Positions 43,049 to 51,477 of a stretch of 64,000 bases of DNA are shown piece after piece; the first letter of the stretch is position 1, and each line of letters opens with the position of its first letter. The stretch covers positions 124,001 through 188,000 of the forward strand of contig CAXTVS010000001.1 in the NCBI GenBank assembly GCA_964247735.1. Reading direction: 5' to 3'. This DNA comes from Lichenicola sp964247735. GTDB taxonomy: Bacteria > Pseudomonadota > Alphaproteobacteria > Acetobacterales > Acetobacteraceae. Both the position numbers and the translations under genes were made by a program. Below the pieces are notes generated by a model. That model did not search any database. It was not told the origin of the DNA and worked only from the letters and a program-made list of their open reading frames with translations.

Positions 43049-46000
43049 TCACTCGCCGGCGAGGCGCAGCCCGAACTGCTGCGCCAGCTGGCTGCGATAG
43101 GCGCGCTGGCGCATGCGGTCGGCGTCCAGGATCGCAGGCCCGCGCCCGATCAGGCGGTGGATGCGCGCCACCTCGCCCAGGTGCTTCTGCGCCGCGAGCC
43201 GGTGCGTGGTGCTGTCGCCGTGCCGGCGGTGGATGTTCAGCGGCTCCGCGACATAGGCCACCTGGGCGCCGGGCTGGTCGAGCAGCTCGATGTAGAGCCG
43301 CCAGTCGCCGGCGACGCGGAACGTGAGCAGCTCGTCGCCGAGGCGGGACAGCGCGGCACGCAGCGCCTGGCGCTCGAACAGCACGCCGCTGGCGTTCAGG
43401 ATCAGGTTGCGCTCGCCGAGGCAGGCGCGGACGAAGGCCGGCCCCTCGTGCAGGCCGTCGCTGTCGAGCGTGGTGCCGGCGGTGGTGGCGTAGTACGGCT
43501 TGTAGCTGTCGGACACGGTGGTGCCGGCGGCGTCCACGGCGCGGCTGTCGCAGAACGCCATCACCGCGCGCGGCGCGTTGTCCAGCGCCTGGGCCAGGGT
43601 TTCCAGCAGGCGCGGGTCGGCCGCGTCGTCGGCCTCGGCGATCCAGATCCAGTCGCCCCTGGCCTCCGTGACCGCCCGCTGCCACTGCCGGAACACCGAG
43701 CCCGAGTTGCGCGCCTGCGCCACCACGCGGACCTGGCGGTCCCAGTCGGCGGCGGCGGCCCGCGCCTCGGCGACGCTGTCGTCGGCGGACGCGTCGTCGA
43801 GCACGATCACCTCGTGCACCGGATGCCCCTGTGCGAAGATCGAGGCCAGGCGCTGTCGCATGTAGCGGGCGTAGTTGAAGCTCGGCACCACCACCGAGAT
43901 GCGGCGCATTCCCGGCTGGGCCAGCGCCAGCAGGCGGCCGGCGTAGCGGTCGAAGCAGAGCTGCCGCGCCACCTGCCGGCCGCTGCGCGCGCGCTCGGCG
44001 TGCGGCCGGTCGTGGCAGTCCTGCGCCAGGGCCAGGGCGGCGCGGGCCAGGGCGGCGACGTCGCCCAGCGGCACCAGGGCGCCGGTGTCGAACCGGCGCA
44101 GCAGCTCCGGGGTGCCGCCGCTGTTCTCGAACGCGGCGACCGGCAGGCCGCTGGCCAGCGCCTCCATCACCACGCTGGGCAGCGGGTCCTCGCGCGAGGT
44201 CAGCACGAAGGCGTCGGCGGCGCTGAGGTGGTCCGGCGCGTCGGGAACGTGGCCCGGCATGTGGAAGGTGCCGGACGCGGTCGCCGCCTCCAGCTCGGCG
44301 CGCAGGTAGGTGTGCAGGGCGGGATCGATGTCGCCGAGCCACAGGCAGTGGATGCGGCGGTGGCGCCGCCGTCCGCCCGGGGTGCGCGCCGACAGCAGGC
44401 GCCAGAGCTGCAGGAACAGGTCGAAGCCCTTGCGCATGTCGGCATAGCCGACGCCGATCAGCAGCAGGTCGCCCGCCTCGACGCCGAACTGGGCGCGGAA
44501 CGCCGCGCGGTGGCGGGCGGAATGGCGCACCGCGGCGTACAGCCCCTGCGGCATCTGCACCGTCCGCTCGTCCGCCACCGGCACCAGCGCACGCACCGCG
44601 TCCTGCACCGCCGCGGCCGGGAACACCACCCGCGCCGCCCGCCCGGCGGCGTCGCGCAGCGCCGGCAGCAGCCCCTTCTCGCCGAGCAGCGCCGGCAGCT
44701 CGTGCACCAGCAGGATGAACGGGATGCCGGCCTGCGCCAGGTGCCGGCACGCGGACGACGACGCGGCGCTGTTGACCATGGCACCCGAGAACCCGGCGAC
44801 GCGCAGCGCCTCCAGATGCGCCGGCAGGCGGGGATCGTCGGCACCCATCACGGTGGTGCGGCCGACCGACTCGTAGCCGTCCCGCAGCGCGCCGCCACCC
44901 AGCAGCAGGAAGGCGATCTCGACCCCGTGGCAGCGCTTGAGCTGGCGGCCGACATGCAGCAGCAGCGACTGCGCGCCGGCGGGGAACGCGTCGTGGCCGA
45001 CCAGCAGCACCCGGCCCTGCGCGGACGGGCGCCCGAAGCCGGTGACGGCGCGGCCGGTGGCGTTGAGGTACGCCGCGCCGAAATGCAGGTCCGGCTCCAG
45101 GGTGGCGCCCTCGGCCCACTCGTTCCAGGCGTTGACGCAGACGATCGGCTCGCCGTGGAACGGGTGCGCCCCGGCCTGCCGCACCAGGCCCTCGAGCCAG
45201 GTCTCGTAGCGGGCCGGCGTGCTGCCGTGCAGCACCAGGCCGCTGCCCTGCCGGCGGGCGTCGTTGTCCCAGGACGGGGCCGCGGTGCGGATGACCGGGA
45301 ACGGCGGCGGCGGCTCGGCAAGGGCCGCGCGCACCACCTCGTCGTAGTCGTACACCTGCCCGGTGAAGTCGGTGTCGAGCATGTTCAGGGTGGTGTTGAC
45401 CGTGGCCAAACCCCCCACCAGCTTGTGCGGCGGGAACTCGACCGCGCCGTCCAGGCCGTACGGGCGCGGATCGTTGTCGCCGAAGCTCTGCGACATCACG
45501 AACAGCGGGTCCTCGTCCGCGCGGCCCTGGAACAGGGTGCGCCAGCGGGCGATCGTGTCCGCCGCCTCCGGGATCAGCGCGATGCGGTAGATCATCAGCA
45601 GCGGGCGGCCGCCGACGCGGATGTAGCGCGGGTCGGCGAAGTGGCGGGCGAAGCAGTCGACCAGCGCCAGCTCGTCCTCGGGCCGGAAGTCCTGGCTGAT
45701 CAGCACGTCCTCCTCCGAGCCGTCCCAGCGCCGGGTCCAGTTCTCGTTGGCCCACATCAGGCAGAACGGCAGCTCGACCGACGGGTCGGCGAGCAGCGCC
45801 TCCAGCGGGCCGTCGAGCAGGCGCTCGCGGTTGAACCAGTAGAAGTAGAACACGAAGCCCTCGATCCCGGCCGCGCGCGCCATCTCCGCCTGGCGGCGCA
45901 GCGTCTCGGTGCCTTCCAGCCGGTAGTGGCCGAGGTCGCGCGGGATGCGCGGCTGGTAGTGGCCGGCAAAGCGCGGCAGGCCGCGCTGGACGTTGGTCCA

Positions 46001-46822
46001 CTCGGTGAAGCCCTCGCCCCACCACTCGTCGTTGCGTCGCACGGCGTGGAACTGCGGCAGGTAGTAGGCGAGCACGCGGGCCCGGCGCGCCGCGGTCGCG
46101 GGCAGCGGCCGCCTGGTCTCGAAGCACGGTCCCGGCTGGGTGTGGCGGCGCACCTCGCGCGCGGTGGTGGTCTCGCCGGCGGGCAGGCTCGGATGCACGC
46201 CGGGCCGGTCGCGGTTGGCCAGGTAGTGCAGCAGCGGGTTGGCCTCGGTCTCGCCGCCGAGGTAGCGCTGCCGGTAGAAGGCGGGGTCGAAGCCGGCGAA
46301 CGGGCGCCGGCTCTCCCGGAAGCCCTGCACCATGTAGTGCTCGAGCGGGTCGAGCCCGGCCTCGGCGACGTCCGGGTAGGCGCGCAGGTAGAACGGGCTG
46401 TCGAACTCGGCCATGGCGCTGTGCGTGCCGCTGCCGCGGTTGAGCAGGTAGTGGCGCAGCGCGTGCATGCCGTCGGGCACCGCGTAGGTCGCGCGGTACC
46501 AGGCCGGGTCGAACCAGGCGCTGGGACGGCGTCCTTCCGCCTCGCCGCGGAGCAGGTAGTGCAGCAGCGGGTCGATCCCGTCCCTGGCCACGTCCGGCTG
46601 CTGCGCCAGGTACCAGCCCGGGTCGAAGTACAGGTTGGGCTTGCGGCCCTCGCGCCAGCCATGGGCGTGGTAGTGCGCCATCGCCCTGGCGCGCATGCTG
46701 GCCATGTCCGGGTTGCAGGCGACGTAGTACTCGATGTCGAACAGGCCGGACTGCTCGATCAGGTGCAGGGCACCGGCAGGATCGACGCCCAGTTGCGGGA
46801 CCGCATGGTGGGCGGCAGTCAT
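43049..46822 (-). CDS. multi-module glycosyltransferase (WbsX-like, GT4, GT2)
   Basis: 1257 residues. The N-terminal 215 residues carry repeated YFDPGWYLAQQPDVA-type units (also FDPAWYRATY, FDSPFYLRAYPDVA, FDPAFYRQRY). About 245-590 is a WbsX/GH99-like domain (VLAYYLPQFHAVRRNDEWWG, FTEWTNV, YYWFNRERLL-like, VNAWNEWAEGATLEPD). About 600-960 is a GT-B GT4-type domain with LTSREDPLPSVVMEALASGL. About 970-1230 is a GT-A GT2 domain (ISVVVPSFNYARYMRQRLAS, VIVLDDASADDS, WIAEADDAADPRLLE). Probably builds a cell-surface polysaccharide from the cytoplasm; no signal peptide. No polysaccharide export genes adjoin it. Confidence 0.92.
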   Translation of the reverse strand: MTAAHHAVPQLGVDPAGALHLIEQSGLFDIEYYVACNPDMASMRARAMAHYHAHGWREGRKPNLYFDPGWYLAQQPDVARDGIDPLLHYLLRGEAEGRRPSAWFDPAWYRATYAVPDGMHALRHYLLNRGSGTHSAMAEFDSPFYLRAYPDVAEAGLDPLEHYMVQGFRESRRPFAGFDPAFYRQRYLGGETEANPLLHYLANRDRPGVHPSLPAGETTTAREVRRHTQPGPCFETRRPLPATAARRARVLAYYLPQFHAVRRNDEWWGEGFTEWTNVQRGLPRFAGHYQPRIPRDLGHYRLEGTETLRRQAEMARAAGIEGFVFYFYWFNRERLLDGPLEALLADPSVELPFCLMWANENWTRRWDGSEEDVLISQDFRPEDELALVDCFARHFADPRYIRVGGRPLLMIYRIALIPEAADTIARWRTLFQGRADEDPLFVMSQSFGDNDPRPYGLDGAVEFPPHKLVGGLATVNTTLNMLDTDFTGQVYDYDEVVRAALAEPPPPFPVIRTAAPSWDNDARRQGSGLVLHGSTPARYETWLEGLVRQAGAHPFHGEPIVCVNAWNEWAEGATLEPDLHFGAAYLNATGRAVTGFGRPSAQGRVLLVGHDAFPAGAQSLLLHVGRQLKRCHGVEIAFLLLGGGALRDGYESVGRTTVMGADDPRLPAHLEALRVAGFSGAMVNSAASSSACRHLAQAGIPFILLVHELPALLGEKGLLPALRDAAGRAARVVFPAAAVQDAVRALVPVADERTVQMPQGLYAAVRHSARHRAAFRAQFGVEAGDLLLIGVGYADMRKGFDLFLQLWRLLSARTPGGRRRHRRIHCLWLGDIDPALHTYLRAELEAATASGTFHMPGHVPDAPDHLSAADAFVLTSREDPLPSVVMEALASGLPVAAFENSGGTPELLRRFDTGALVPLGDVAALARAALALAQDCHDRPHAERARSGRQVARQLCFDRYAGRLLALAQPGMRRISVVVPSFNYARYMRQRLASIFAQGHPVHEVIVLDDASADDSVAEARAAAADWDRQVRVVAQARNSGSVFRQWQRAVTEARGDWIWIAEADDAADPRLLETLAQALDNAPRAVMAFCDSRAVDAAGTTVSDSYKPYYATTAGTTLDSDGLHEGPAFVRACLGERNLILNASGVLFERQALRAALSRLGDELLTFRVAGDWRLYIELLDQPGAQVAYVAEPLNIHRRHGDSTTHRLAAQKHLGEVARIHRLIGRGPAILDADRMRQRAYRSQLAQQFGLRLAGE

Positions 46823-46855
46823 TCCTGCTCCTGGCGGATCAGACAGTTAAAAATT

Positions 46856-46889
46856 CGTTACGGACGTTACACGCCAGCAGACCGTTACG
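46856..46889. promoter_or_regulatory. CGTTAC direct repeats upstream of the large glycosyltransferase gene
   Basis: CGTTAC occurs at 46856, 46865 and 46883, i.e. spaced 9 and 18 bases, 34-67 bases before the start of the minus-strand glycosyltransferase gene, in a stretch richer in A+T than its surroundings. Could be an activator or repressor array; no known consensus recognised. Confidence 0.35.
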
Positions 46890-46948
46890 GCAAGCGTTCG
46901 TTTCGGTAGGCGACAGATCCGGCAATGCCGCGGCCAGCCGGGGCGGCC

Positions 46949-47416
46949 TCAGTTCACCGTCATCCGCGCCACGTCGTGCACGTTGCGGGCGGCGGTGCGG
47001 TCGCCCGGGACCACCAGGTTGGCGTGCCCCGCCTCGGTCACCACCAGCACCGGGTCGGCGCTGCCGTCGGGATCGAGCTCGCCGAACGAGAACGCGACCT
47101 GGTAGCCGTCGCGGCCGACCACCGTGAGCGTGTGGCGCAGGATCGCGTGCTTGGCCGGCTCGTTGCGCGGGTCCGCCTGCAGCAGCAGGTCCCACAGCCG
47201 CACCCCGCTCGGCCGGCCATGGCTCATCCCGTGTCCGGTGACCTGGCTCACCGGCACGCTGACCACCGGCAGCCGCGCCAGCGCCGACGGGTCGAGCGGG
47301 CCGGGACGCGCCACCGCGCCGTCGAGCACGAAGGACGCGGGCGCCGGCTGCGCCCGTACCGGGGCGGACAGCAACGCGCACAGGAGGACGATCGACGCGA
47401 TCGGTTTGACGGGCAT
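46949..47416 (-). CDS. exported molybdopterin-domain-like protein
   Basis: 155 residues from the ATG at 47416 (MPVKPIASIVLLCALLSAPV), which begins a signal peptide ending near VRA. The mature part (FVLDGAVARPGPLDPSALAR, LPVVSVPVSQVTGHGMSHGR, GVRLWDLLLQADPRNEPAKH, VVGRDGYQVAFSFGELDPDG) matches the oxidoreductase molybdopterin-binding fold in short form. The conserved Cys that ligates Mo in sulfite oxidases is absent, so it may not hold cofactor. Periplasmic. Function unknown. Confidence 0.8.
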   Translation of the reverse strand: MPVKPIASIVLLCALLSAPVRAQPAPASFVLDGAVARPGPLDPSALARLPVVSVPVSQVTGHGMSHGRPSGVRLWDLLLQADPRNEPAKHAILRHTLTVVGRDGYQVAFSFGELDPDGSADPVLVVTEAGHANLVVPGDRTAARNVHDVARMTVN

Positions 47417-47508
47417 CGGGCTGGCCTTTCGCTGGATGCGGACAGGATGGCGCAGCGGCCGGCCGGACCGGAAGACGGATTGCGCTTGCATCGCGGCAGG
47501 ACCCCCGC

Positions 47509-47991
47509 ATGATCCGGCGCATGGACGACGCCCGCCCGCCGCTGCCGCCCTTCACCCGTGACACCGCGCGGCAGAAGGTGCGCGCGGCGGAGGACGGCTG
47601 GAACCGACGCGATCCCGAGGCCGTGGCGCTGGCGTACACCGCCGACAGCCGCTGGCGGAACCGGGCGCTGTTCTTCTCCGGCCGTCCCGCCATCGTGTCG
47701 TTCCTGCGGACCAAGTGGCAGGCGGAGCGGGAGTACCGGCTGATCAAGGAGCTGTGGGCGTTCGACGCGGACCGGATCGCGGTGCGGTTCGCCTACGAGT
47801 TCCACGACGCGTCCGGCGCCTGGTTCCGCGCCTACGGCAACGAGCAGTGGGCGTTCGACACGAACGGGCTGATGCGCCGCCGGGAAGCCAGCATCAACGA
47901 CCTGCCGATCGCGGACGCCGACCGGCTGTTCCGCTGGCCGCTCGGCCCCCGTCCGGACGGGCATCCGGGACTGGCCGAGCTGGACCTGTAG
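47509..47991 (+). CDS. DUF1348 NTF2-fold protein
   Basis: 160 residues (ATG 47521 is an alternative start). KVRAAEDGWNRRDPEAVALA, DSRWRNRALFFSGRPAIVSF, LRTKWQAEREYRLIKELWAF and WFRAYGNEQWAFDTNGLMRR are the conserved blocks of DUF1348, a SnoaL/NTF2-like family. Cytoplasmic, no signal peptide. No catalytic role established. Its 3' end converges on the next NTF2-fold gene. Confidence 0.9.
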   Translation: MIRRMDDARPPLPPFTRDTARQKVRAAEDGWNRRDPEAVALAYTADSRWRNRALFFSGRPAIVSFLRTKWQAEREYRLIKELWAFDADRIAVRFAYEFHDASGAWFRAYGNEQWAFDTNGLMRRREASINDLPIADADRLFRWPLGPRPDGHPGLAELDL

Positions 47992-48013
47992 GGCCGGCCG
48001 GAGCGGCCGAGGG

Positions 48014-48034
48014 GCAGGGAACCGGCATCCCTGC
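48014..48034. terminator. stem-loop between convergent NTF2-fold genes
   Basis: Perfect 7-bp arms GCAGGGA / TCCCTGC with a 7-base loop, between stops at 47991 (plus) and 48072 (minus). Position between convergent genes suggests a shared terminator; no T-run on either side. Confidence 0.4.
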
Positions 48035-48071
48035 GGGCTGGGGCGCGGCGCACCGGGGACGTGCCGCGACG

Positions 48072-48593
48072 TCAGGAGGTCGGGGGCAGCGGGTGGCCGG
48101 TGTAGAACTCGCTGGCGATCTTCCACTGGCCGTCGACCTTCAGGAGCTGGATGACCTTCCAGCCCCATCCGCCGTGGCCGTTCCTGTCCTTGTTGACGAA
48201 GTCGAGGGAGACCTGGCCCAGCGGCCCGTCCTGCAGGATGCGGATGTTGTGGAAGGTCTGGGTGAACGGTTCGGCACTCCCGAACACGCCCCTGCGGAAG
48301 TCGGCGAACCGGCGCGTGTCGAGCGGCCTGGCGGCGTGCGGGCCGACCAGCTGGGAGGTCCCGGCGAACGGCACCTGGTCGTTCAGCAGCAGGGGAAGGA
48401 ACGCGGCCTCGTTCCGGGTGGACACGGCGGTCTGGTAGGTCCGGAGCAGGGTTTCGATGGCCTGGCGGTCGGCCGGCGTCGGCTCGTTGCTGCCGAAGCC
48501 GGCCGGCAGGCCGCCGGCCCGGGCGGACGCTGCGGCGGCCGCCGCGGCGGCAAGGAGGACGAGGAGGCGAAGGCTCGACCTGGCAGCGGGCAT
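48072..48593 (-). CDS. exported NTF2-like (SnoaL-fold) protein
   Basis: 173 residues from the ATG at 48593 (MPAARSSLRLLVLLAAAAAA), where GGAGG lies 5 bases upstream. Signal peptide to about ASARA. Mature part with PADRQAIETLLRTYQTAVST, RRFADFRRGVFGSAEPFTQT, HNIRILQDGPLGQVSLDFVN and GWGWKVIQLLKVDGQWKIAS, the NTF2-like cone fold. Probably periplasmic. No enzymatic residues can be named. Confidence 0.85.
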   Translation of the reverse strand: MPAARSSLRLLVLLAAAAAAAASARAGGLPAGFGSNEPTPADRQAIETLLRTYQTAVSTRNEAAFLPLLLNDQVPFAGTSQLVGPHAARPLDTRRFADFRRGVFGSAEPFTQTFHNIRILQDGPLGQVSLDFVNKDRNGHGGWGWKVIQLLKVDGQWKIASEFYTGHPLPPTS

Positions 48594-48830
48594 CCCGACC
48601 TCCGGTTCGGCGTGGCGATCGGGTCGCCCGGCTGCCCGCTCGACGTCCCGGACCCGGAGGGAAACGTGCAACGGACCCGGACCGTCCGCAAGCCGTACCC
48701 GCGGCCGTGCGCGTCGCATTCCGCCTCCGGGCCCGCGAACCATCGTCGCGTCGTCCCGTTCGGAACCGGGAACGCCCGATCCCGGGTGGGGAGGCTCCTG
48801 CCGCCCCGGGCGCAACCGGAGGGGAGAACC

Positions 48831-49226
48831 ATGGAGATCAGGCGCGCGGGCAGCCAGCCTTCCGGCAGGGGACCGGCCGACTGGTTCACCGGCACGGTGC
48901 GGATCGACCCGCTGTTCAGCGCGCCCGATCCGGCGCGGGCGGATGCGGCGCTGGTCACCTTCGAGCCCGGCGCACGGACCGCCTGGCATACCCATCCGTT
49001 CGGCCAGACCCTGATCGTCACCGCCGGCCTCGGCTGGGCGCAGCGGGAGGGCGGACCCGTCGAGGAGATCCGGCCCGGCGACGTGATCTGGTTCCCGCCC
49101 GGCGAGAAGCACTGGCACGGCGCGTCCGGCACCACCGCCATGAGCCACGTCGCCATCCAGGAGCGGCTGGACGGCTCGCCCGTGCGGTGGATGGAGCATG
49201 TCGACGAGGCGCAGTACCGGCGCTGA
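48831..49226 (+). CDS. cupin-domain protein
   Basis: 131 residues from the ATG at 48831, with GGAGG/GGGAG upstream. Single cupin barrel: TAWHTHPFGQTLIVTAGLGW (motif 1, His ligands) and IRPGDVIWFPPGEKHWHGAS (motif 2, His). This resembles the cupins often linked to carboxymuconolactone-decarboxylase-like genes (EPGARTAWHTHPFGQTLIVT). Metal-dependent dioxygenase, isomerase or binding roles are all possible. Monocistronic here. Confidence 0.92.
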   Translation: MEIRRAGSQPSGRGPADWFTGTVRIDPLFSAPDPARADAALVTFEPGARTAWHTHPFGQTLIVTAGLGWAQREGGPVEEIRPGDVIWFPPGEKHWHGASGTTAMSHVAIQERLDGSPVRWMEHVDEAQYRR

Positions 49227-49250
49227 CGGGAACGTCCGCTCACCCGCCGG

Positions 49251-49508
49251 TCACGGCAGCGCCGGCCCGCCTCCGGCCTGTATCCCGCCGCCGACGCCCA
49301 TGCCGCCGTTCGCGCCGCCGGGTCCCATGCCGCCGTTGCCGCGATAGTCCGGCAGGTCCGGCCCGGCGGCGCGGTCGATCAGCAGCGGGGACTCCGAGCT
49401 GTCCGGAAGCGGCCCGCAGCCCGGCAGCGCGACCAGGACGAGAAGAACCGCCGGGCTGACGGCCGCCTGCCCCCGGTTCCGCTGGGCCAGCCGCCCCGCC
49501 ATCCTCAA
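49251..49508 (-). CDS. small Gly-rich lipoprotein
   Basis: 85 residues. SPAVLLVLVALPGCGPLPDS gives a lipobox-like LPGC, followed by a Gly/Met/Pro-rich tail (RGNGGMGPGGANGGMGVGGG). Not recognised as a known family. Gly-rich low-complexity makes homology hard to judge; the export signal is the main support. The start at 49508 or six bases later is uncertain. Confidence 0.5.
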   Translation of the reverse strand: MRMAGRLAQRNRGQAAVSPAVLLVLVALPGCGPLPDSSESPLLIDRAAGPDLPDYRGNGGMGPGGANGGMGVGGGIQAGGGPALP

Positions 49509-49619
49509 CCCTTCCGCCCTCCGGGCGGCGTCCCGGCGTGAACTCGGAGCAGGCGTCCGGAAGCGACGCCTTGACAGCCTGATCCCGTCGCCTTGAACGG
49601 CAGGGTTCGAAACAGTTGG

Positions 49620-50033
49620 CTAATCATGCCGAGGTGCCAGGAATTGACCGCCGGTCTCGTTGCCTCTTTCGTCGCTGCCCATCGGGCTTCCCAGGTTGTA
49701 CGCATTGCCGAACGGTGCCGTATCCGCACCGGTCATCGTGTCCCTGATGACCGTGTCGGCCTCCCAGGGCGCCCTGCCATCACCATAATCATTCAAGGGA
49801 GCCTTCCGGAATGATGGCCGTCTGCCGAGGACCATGATGTGTTCCTGGCCATCGTCATGACGGGGAGCGGCTGGTTGCAGGCTGGTCTGCATCGGAGGTG
49901 GAAAGGGCAGGCCCAAACCCGGAGCAGATTGTGCATGTGCCGCTGGTACAACGACATGAGGCAGGCTGAGCAGGACGATCGACCCGACAAGCAGGTTTCT
50001 TCCGTATCCGGCCATCCTGGGCAACCTAGCCAT
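49620..50033 (-). CDS. exported protein of unknown function
   Basis: 137 residues from the ATG at 50033 (MARLPRMAGYGRNLLVGSIV). Signal peptide to AAHAQ, then a Pro-rich segment (APGLGLPFPPPMQTSLQPAA) and a polar C terminus (WEADTVIRDTMTGADTAPFG). No family recognised. Base composition is slightly below the local average. Possibly part of an accessory patch with the adjacent hydrolase. Confidence 0.55.
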   Translation of the reverse strand: MARLPRMAGYGRNLLVGSIVLLSLPHVVVPAAHAQSAPGLGLPFPPPMQTSLQPAAPRHDDGQEHIMVLGRRPSFRKAPLNDYGDGRAPWEADTVIRDTMTGADTAPFGNAYNLGSPMGSDERGNETGGQFLAPRHD

Positions 50034-50262
50034 CCGGATCACATCTCACGGTTGGGTTGATAATTCGCCAGGACATGATCCATCCGGATCTTTGCGGACC
50101 TGGCCCATCGGCATGCGTGTTGGAACGGCGCGGAACCATGGGAACGGCTCGAACTTCGAGGTTCGACGGCCTCCATGAGCGATGCAATGGTCTCCCATCG
50201 GTTGGCATGAGGTGCTGCCGCTGGCTCACCTTCGCCTGCACAACAACCAGGGAGCGCCTTGG

Positions 50263-51345
50263 ATGGCGAGCACCATGGGATCGCGAATCTGCTCTGGCAG
50301 CATCCTGCTCCGGAGCCTTGGCCTCGTCACCGCCGGCCTGATCTCCAGCCAGCCTGCGGTGGCCGATCCGGCACGACCGCCGTTCGATTCCGGTCCCTAT
50401 CTCCATCCCCAGCGGCTGGTGACGATCACCCCTGGTCGCCGGCTCAACCTGTTCTGCACGGGCCATGGCAAGCCGGTAGTCATCCTGGACTCGGGCCTGG
50501 GTGGTCCGACCACCGCCTGGGCCTCCGTCCAGCCCGCTGTTTCCGGCCTCACCGAGGTCTGCAGCTACGACCGCGCCGGCGAAGGCTTCTCCGATCCCGG
50601 CCCCCTGCCGCGGGACACGGACGCGCTGGTGGACGATCTCCATGCTCTGCTGCACGCTGCCGGCCTGCCACCGCCTTATGTTCTCGTCGGCCACTCCCTT
50701 GCCGGCCTGAACGCAGTCCTGTTCGCGGACCGCTACCGTCCGGAGCTGGCCGGCATGGTGCTGGTCGATCCTTCCTTCGCCCATCAACAGGAGGCTTTCG
50801 GGACTGTTGCAGGCGTAGCCAAGGCGCTGGCTCAGGACGTTCCGGACCTGCGCCCATGTATGGATGCAGCGCGTACGCGGCATCTGCCGACGACACCGTC
50901 GCTGGTCGACCTGTGTCTGGATCATGACCCGACATACTCCCCAGCGCTCACGAAGGTCCTGGACCGGATGGCACTGGGTACCGGCCACTGGTCTGACCTG
51001 ACATCCGAACTGGCCTCGTTCCGGCTTTCCCCCGGGGAACCAGGTCCGGATGTCGACAGCGCGGAGCTGGACCATGAAGCCCGCCCACTGGGTCATCTGC
51101 CGCTGATCGTGCTGACGGCGGGCAACGGCAACTCGGGCTTCGACATTCCAGCGCCGCAGGACGCGGCCTTGAACCAGCTGCGGATGGCCGGTCACGACCG
51201 GATCGCCGCCCTTTCCAGCGCAGGCCGGAACGAGGTGGTGCCGAACACCAGCCATTATATCCAGTTCTATCGGCCCCAGGTCGTCATCGCCGCCATCCGG
51301 GAGGTCGTTGACGATGTTCGCGGGCGTCCCGAAGCTGGACGATAA
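50263..51345 (+). CDS. secreted alpha/beta-fold hydrolase, paralogue of 18718-19767
   Basis: 360 residues from ATG 50263 (MASTMGSRICSGSILLRSLG), with GGGAG about 9 bases upstream; the longer frame has no family content. Signal peptide to about PAVA. Core motifs GRRLNLFCTGHGKPVVILDS, CSYDRAGEGFSDPGPLPRDT, nucleophile GHSLAG (Ser145) and late His in VPNTSHYIQF. Esterase/lipase-like; substrate unknown. The strong match of motifs to the hydrolase at 18718 indicates duplication or two separate acquisitions. Directly after the stop is an 11-C homopolymer (51353-51363). Confidence 0.87.
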   Translation: MASTMGSRICSGSILLRSLGLVTAGLISSQPAVADPARPPFDSGPYLHPQRLVTITPGRRLNLFCTGHGKPVVILDSGLGGPTTAWASVQPAVSGLTEVCSYDRAGEGFSDPGPLPRDTDALVDDLHALLHAAGLPPPYVLVGHSLAGLNAVLFADRYRPELAGMVLVDPSFAHQQEAFGTVAGVAKALAQDVPDLRPCMDAARTRHLPTTPSLVDLCLDHDPTYSPALTKVLDRMALGTGHWSDLTSELASFRLSPGEPGPDVDSAELDHEARPLGHLPLIVLTAGNGNSGFDIPAPQDAALNQLRMAGHDRIAALSSAGRNEVVPNTSHYIQFYRPQVVIAAIREVVDDVRGRPEAGR

Positions 51346-51477
51346 TGAAGCGCCCCCCCCCCCGGAGGCCTCGGGAAACTCCGCATCCTGTGTCATGCGG
51401 TGTGACCATGGCGTCCCCATGCTGCCCCCTGGGCAGACATCGGGATCACCGCCGCCGGTCGTCCCCAGACCGGGACG

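Noticed and set aside
43157..46909. 1250-codon open frame opposite the large glycosyltransferase gene
   Set aside because: It is antisense to a gene with clear motifs, has low-complexity Arg/Val/Gln/Ala content and no recognisable domain; GC-rich third positions keep such frames open.
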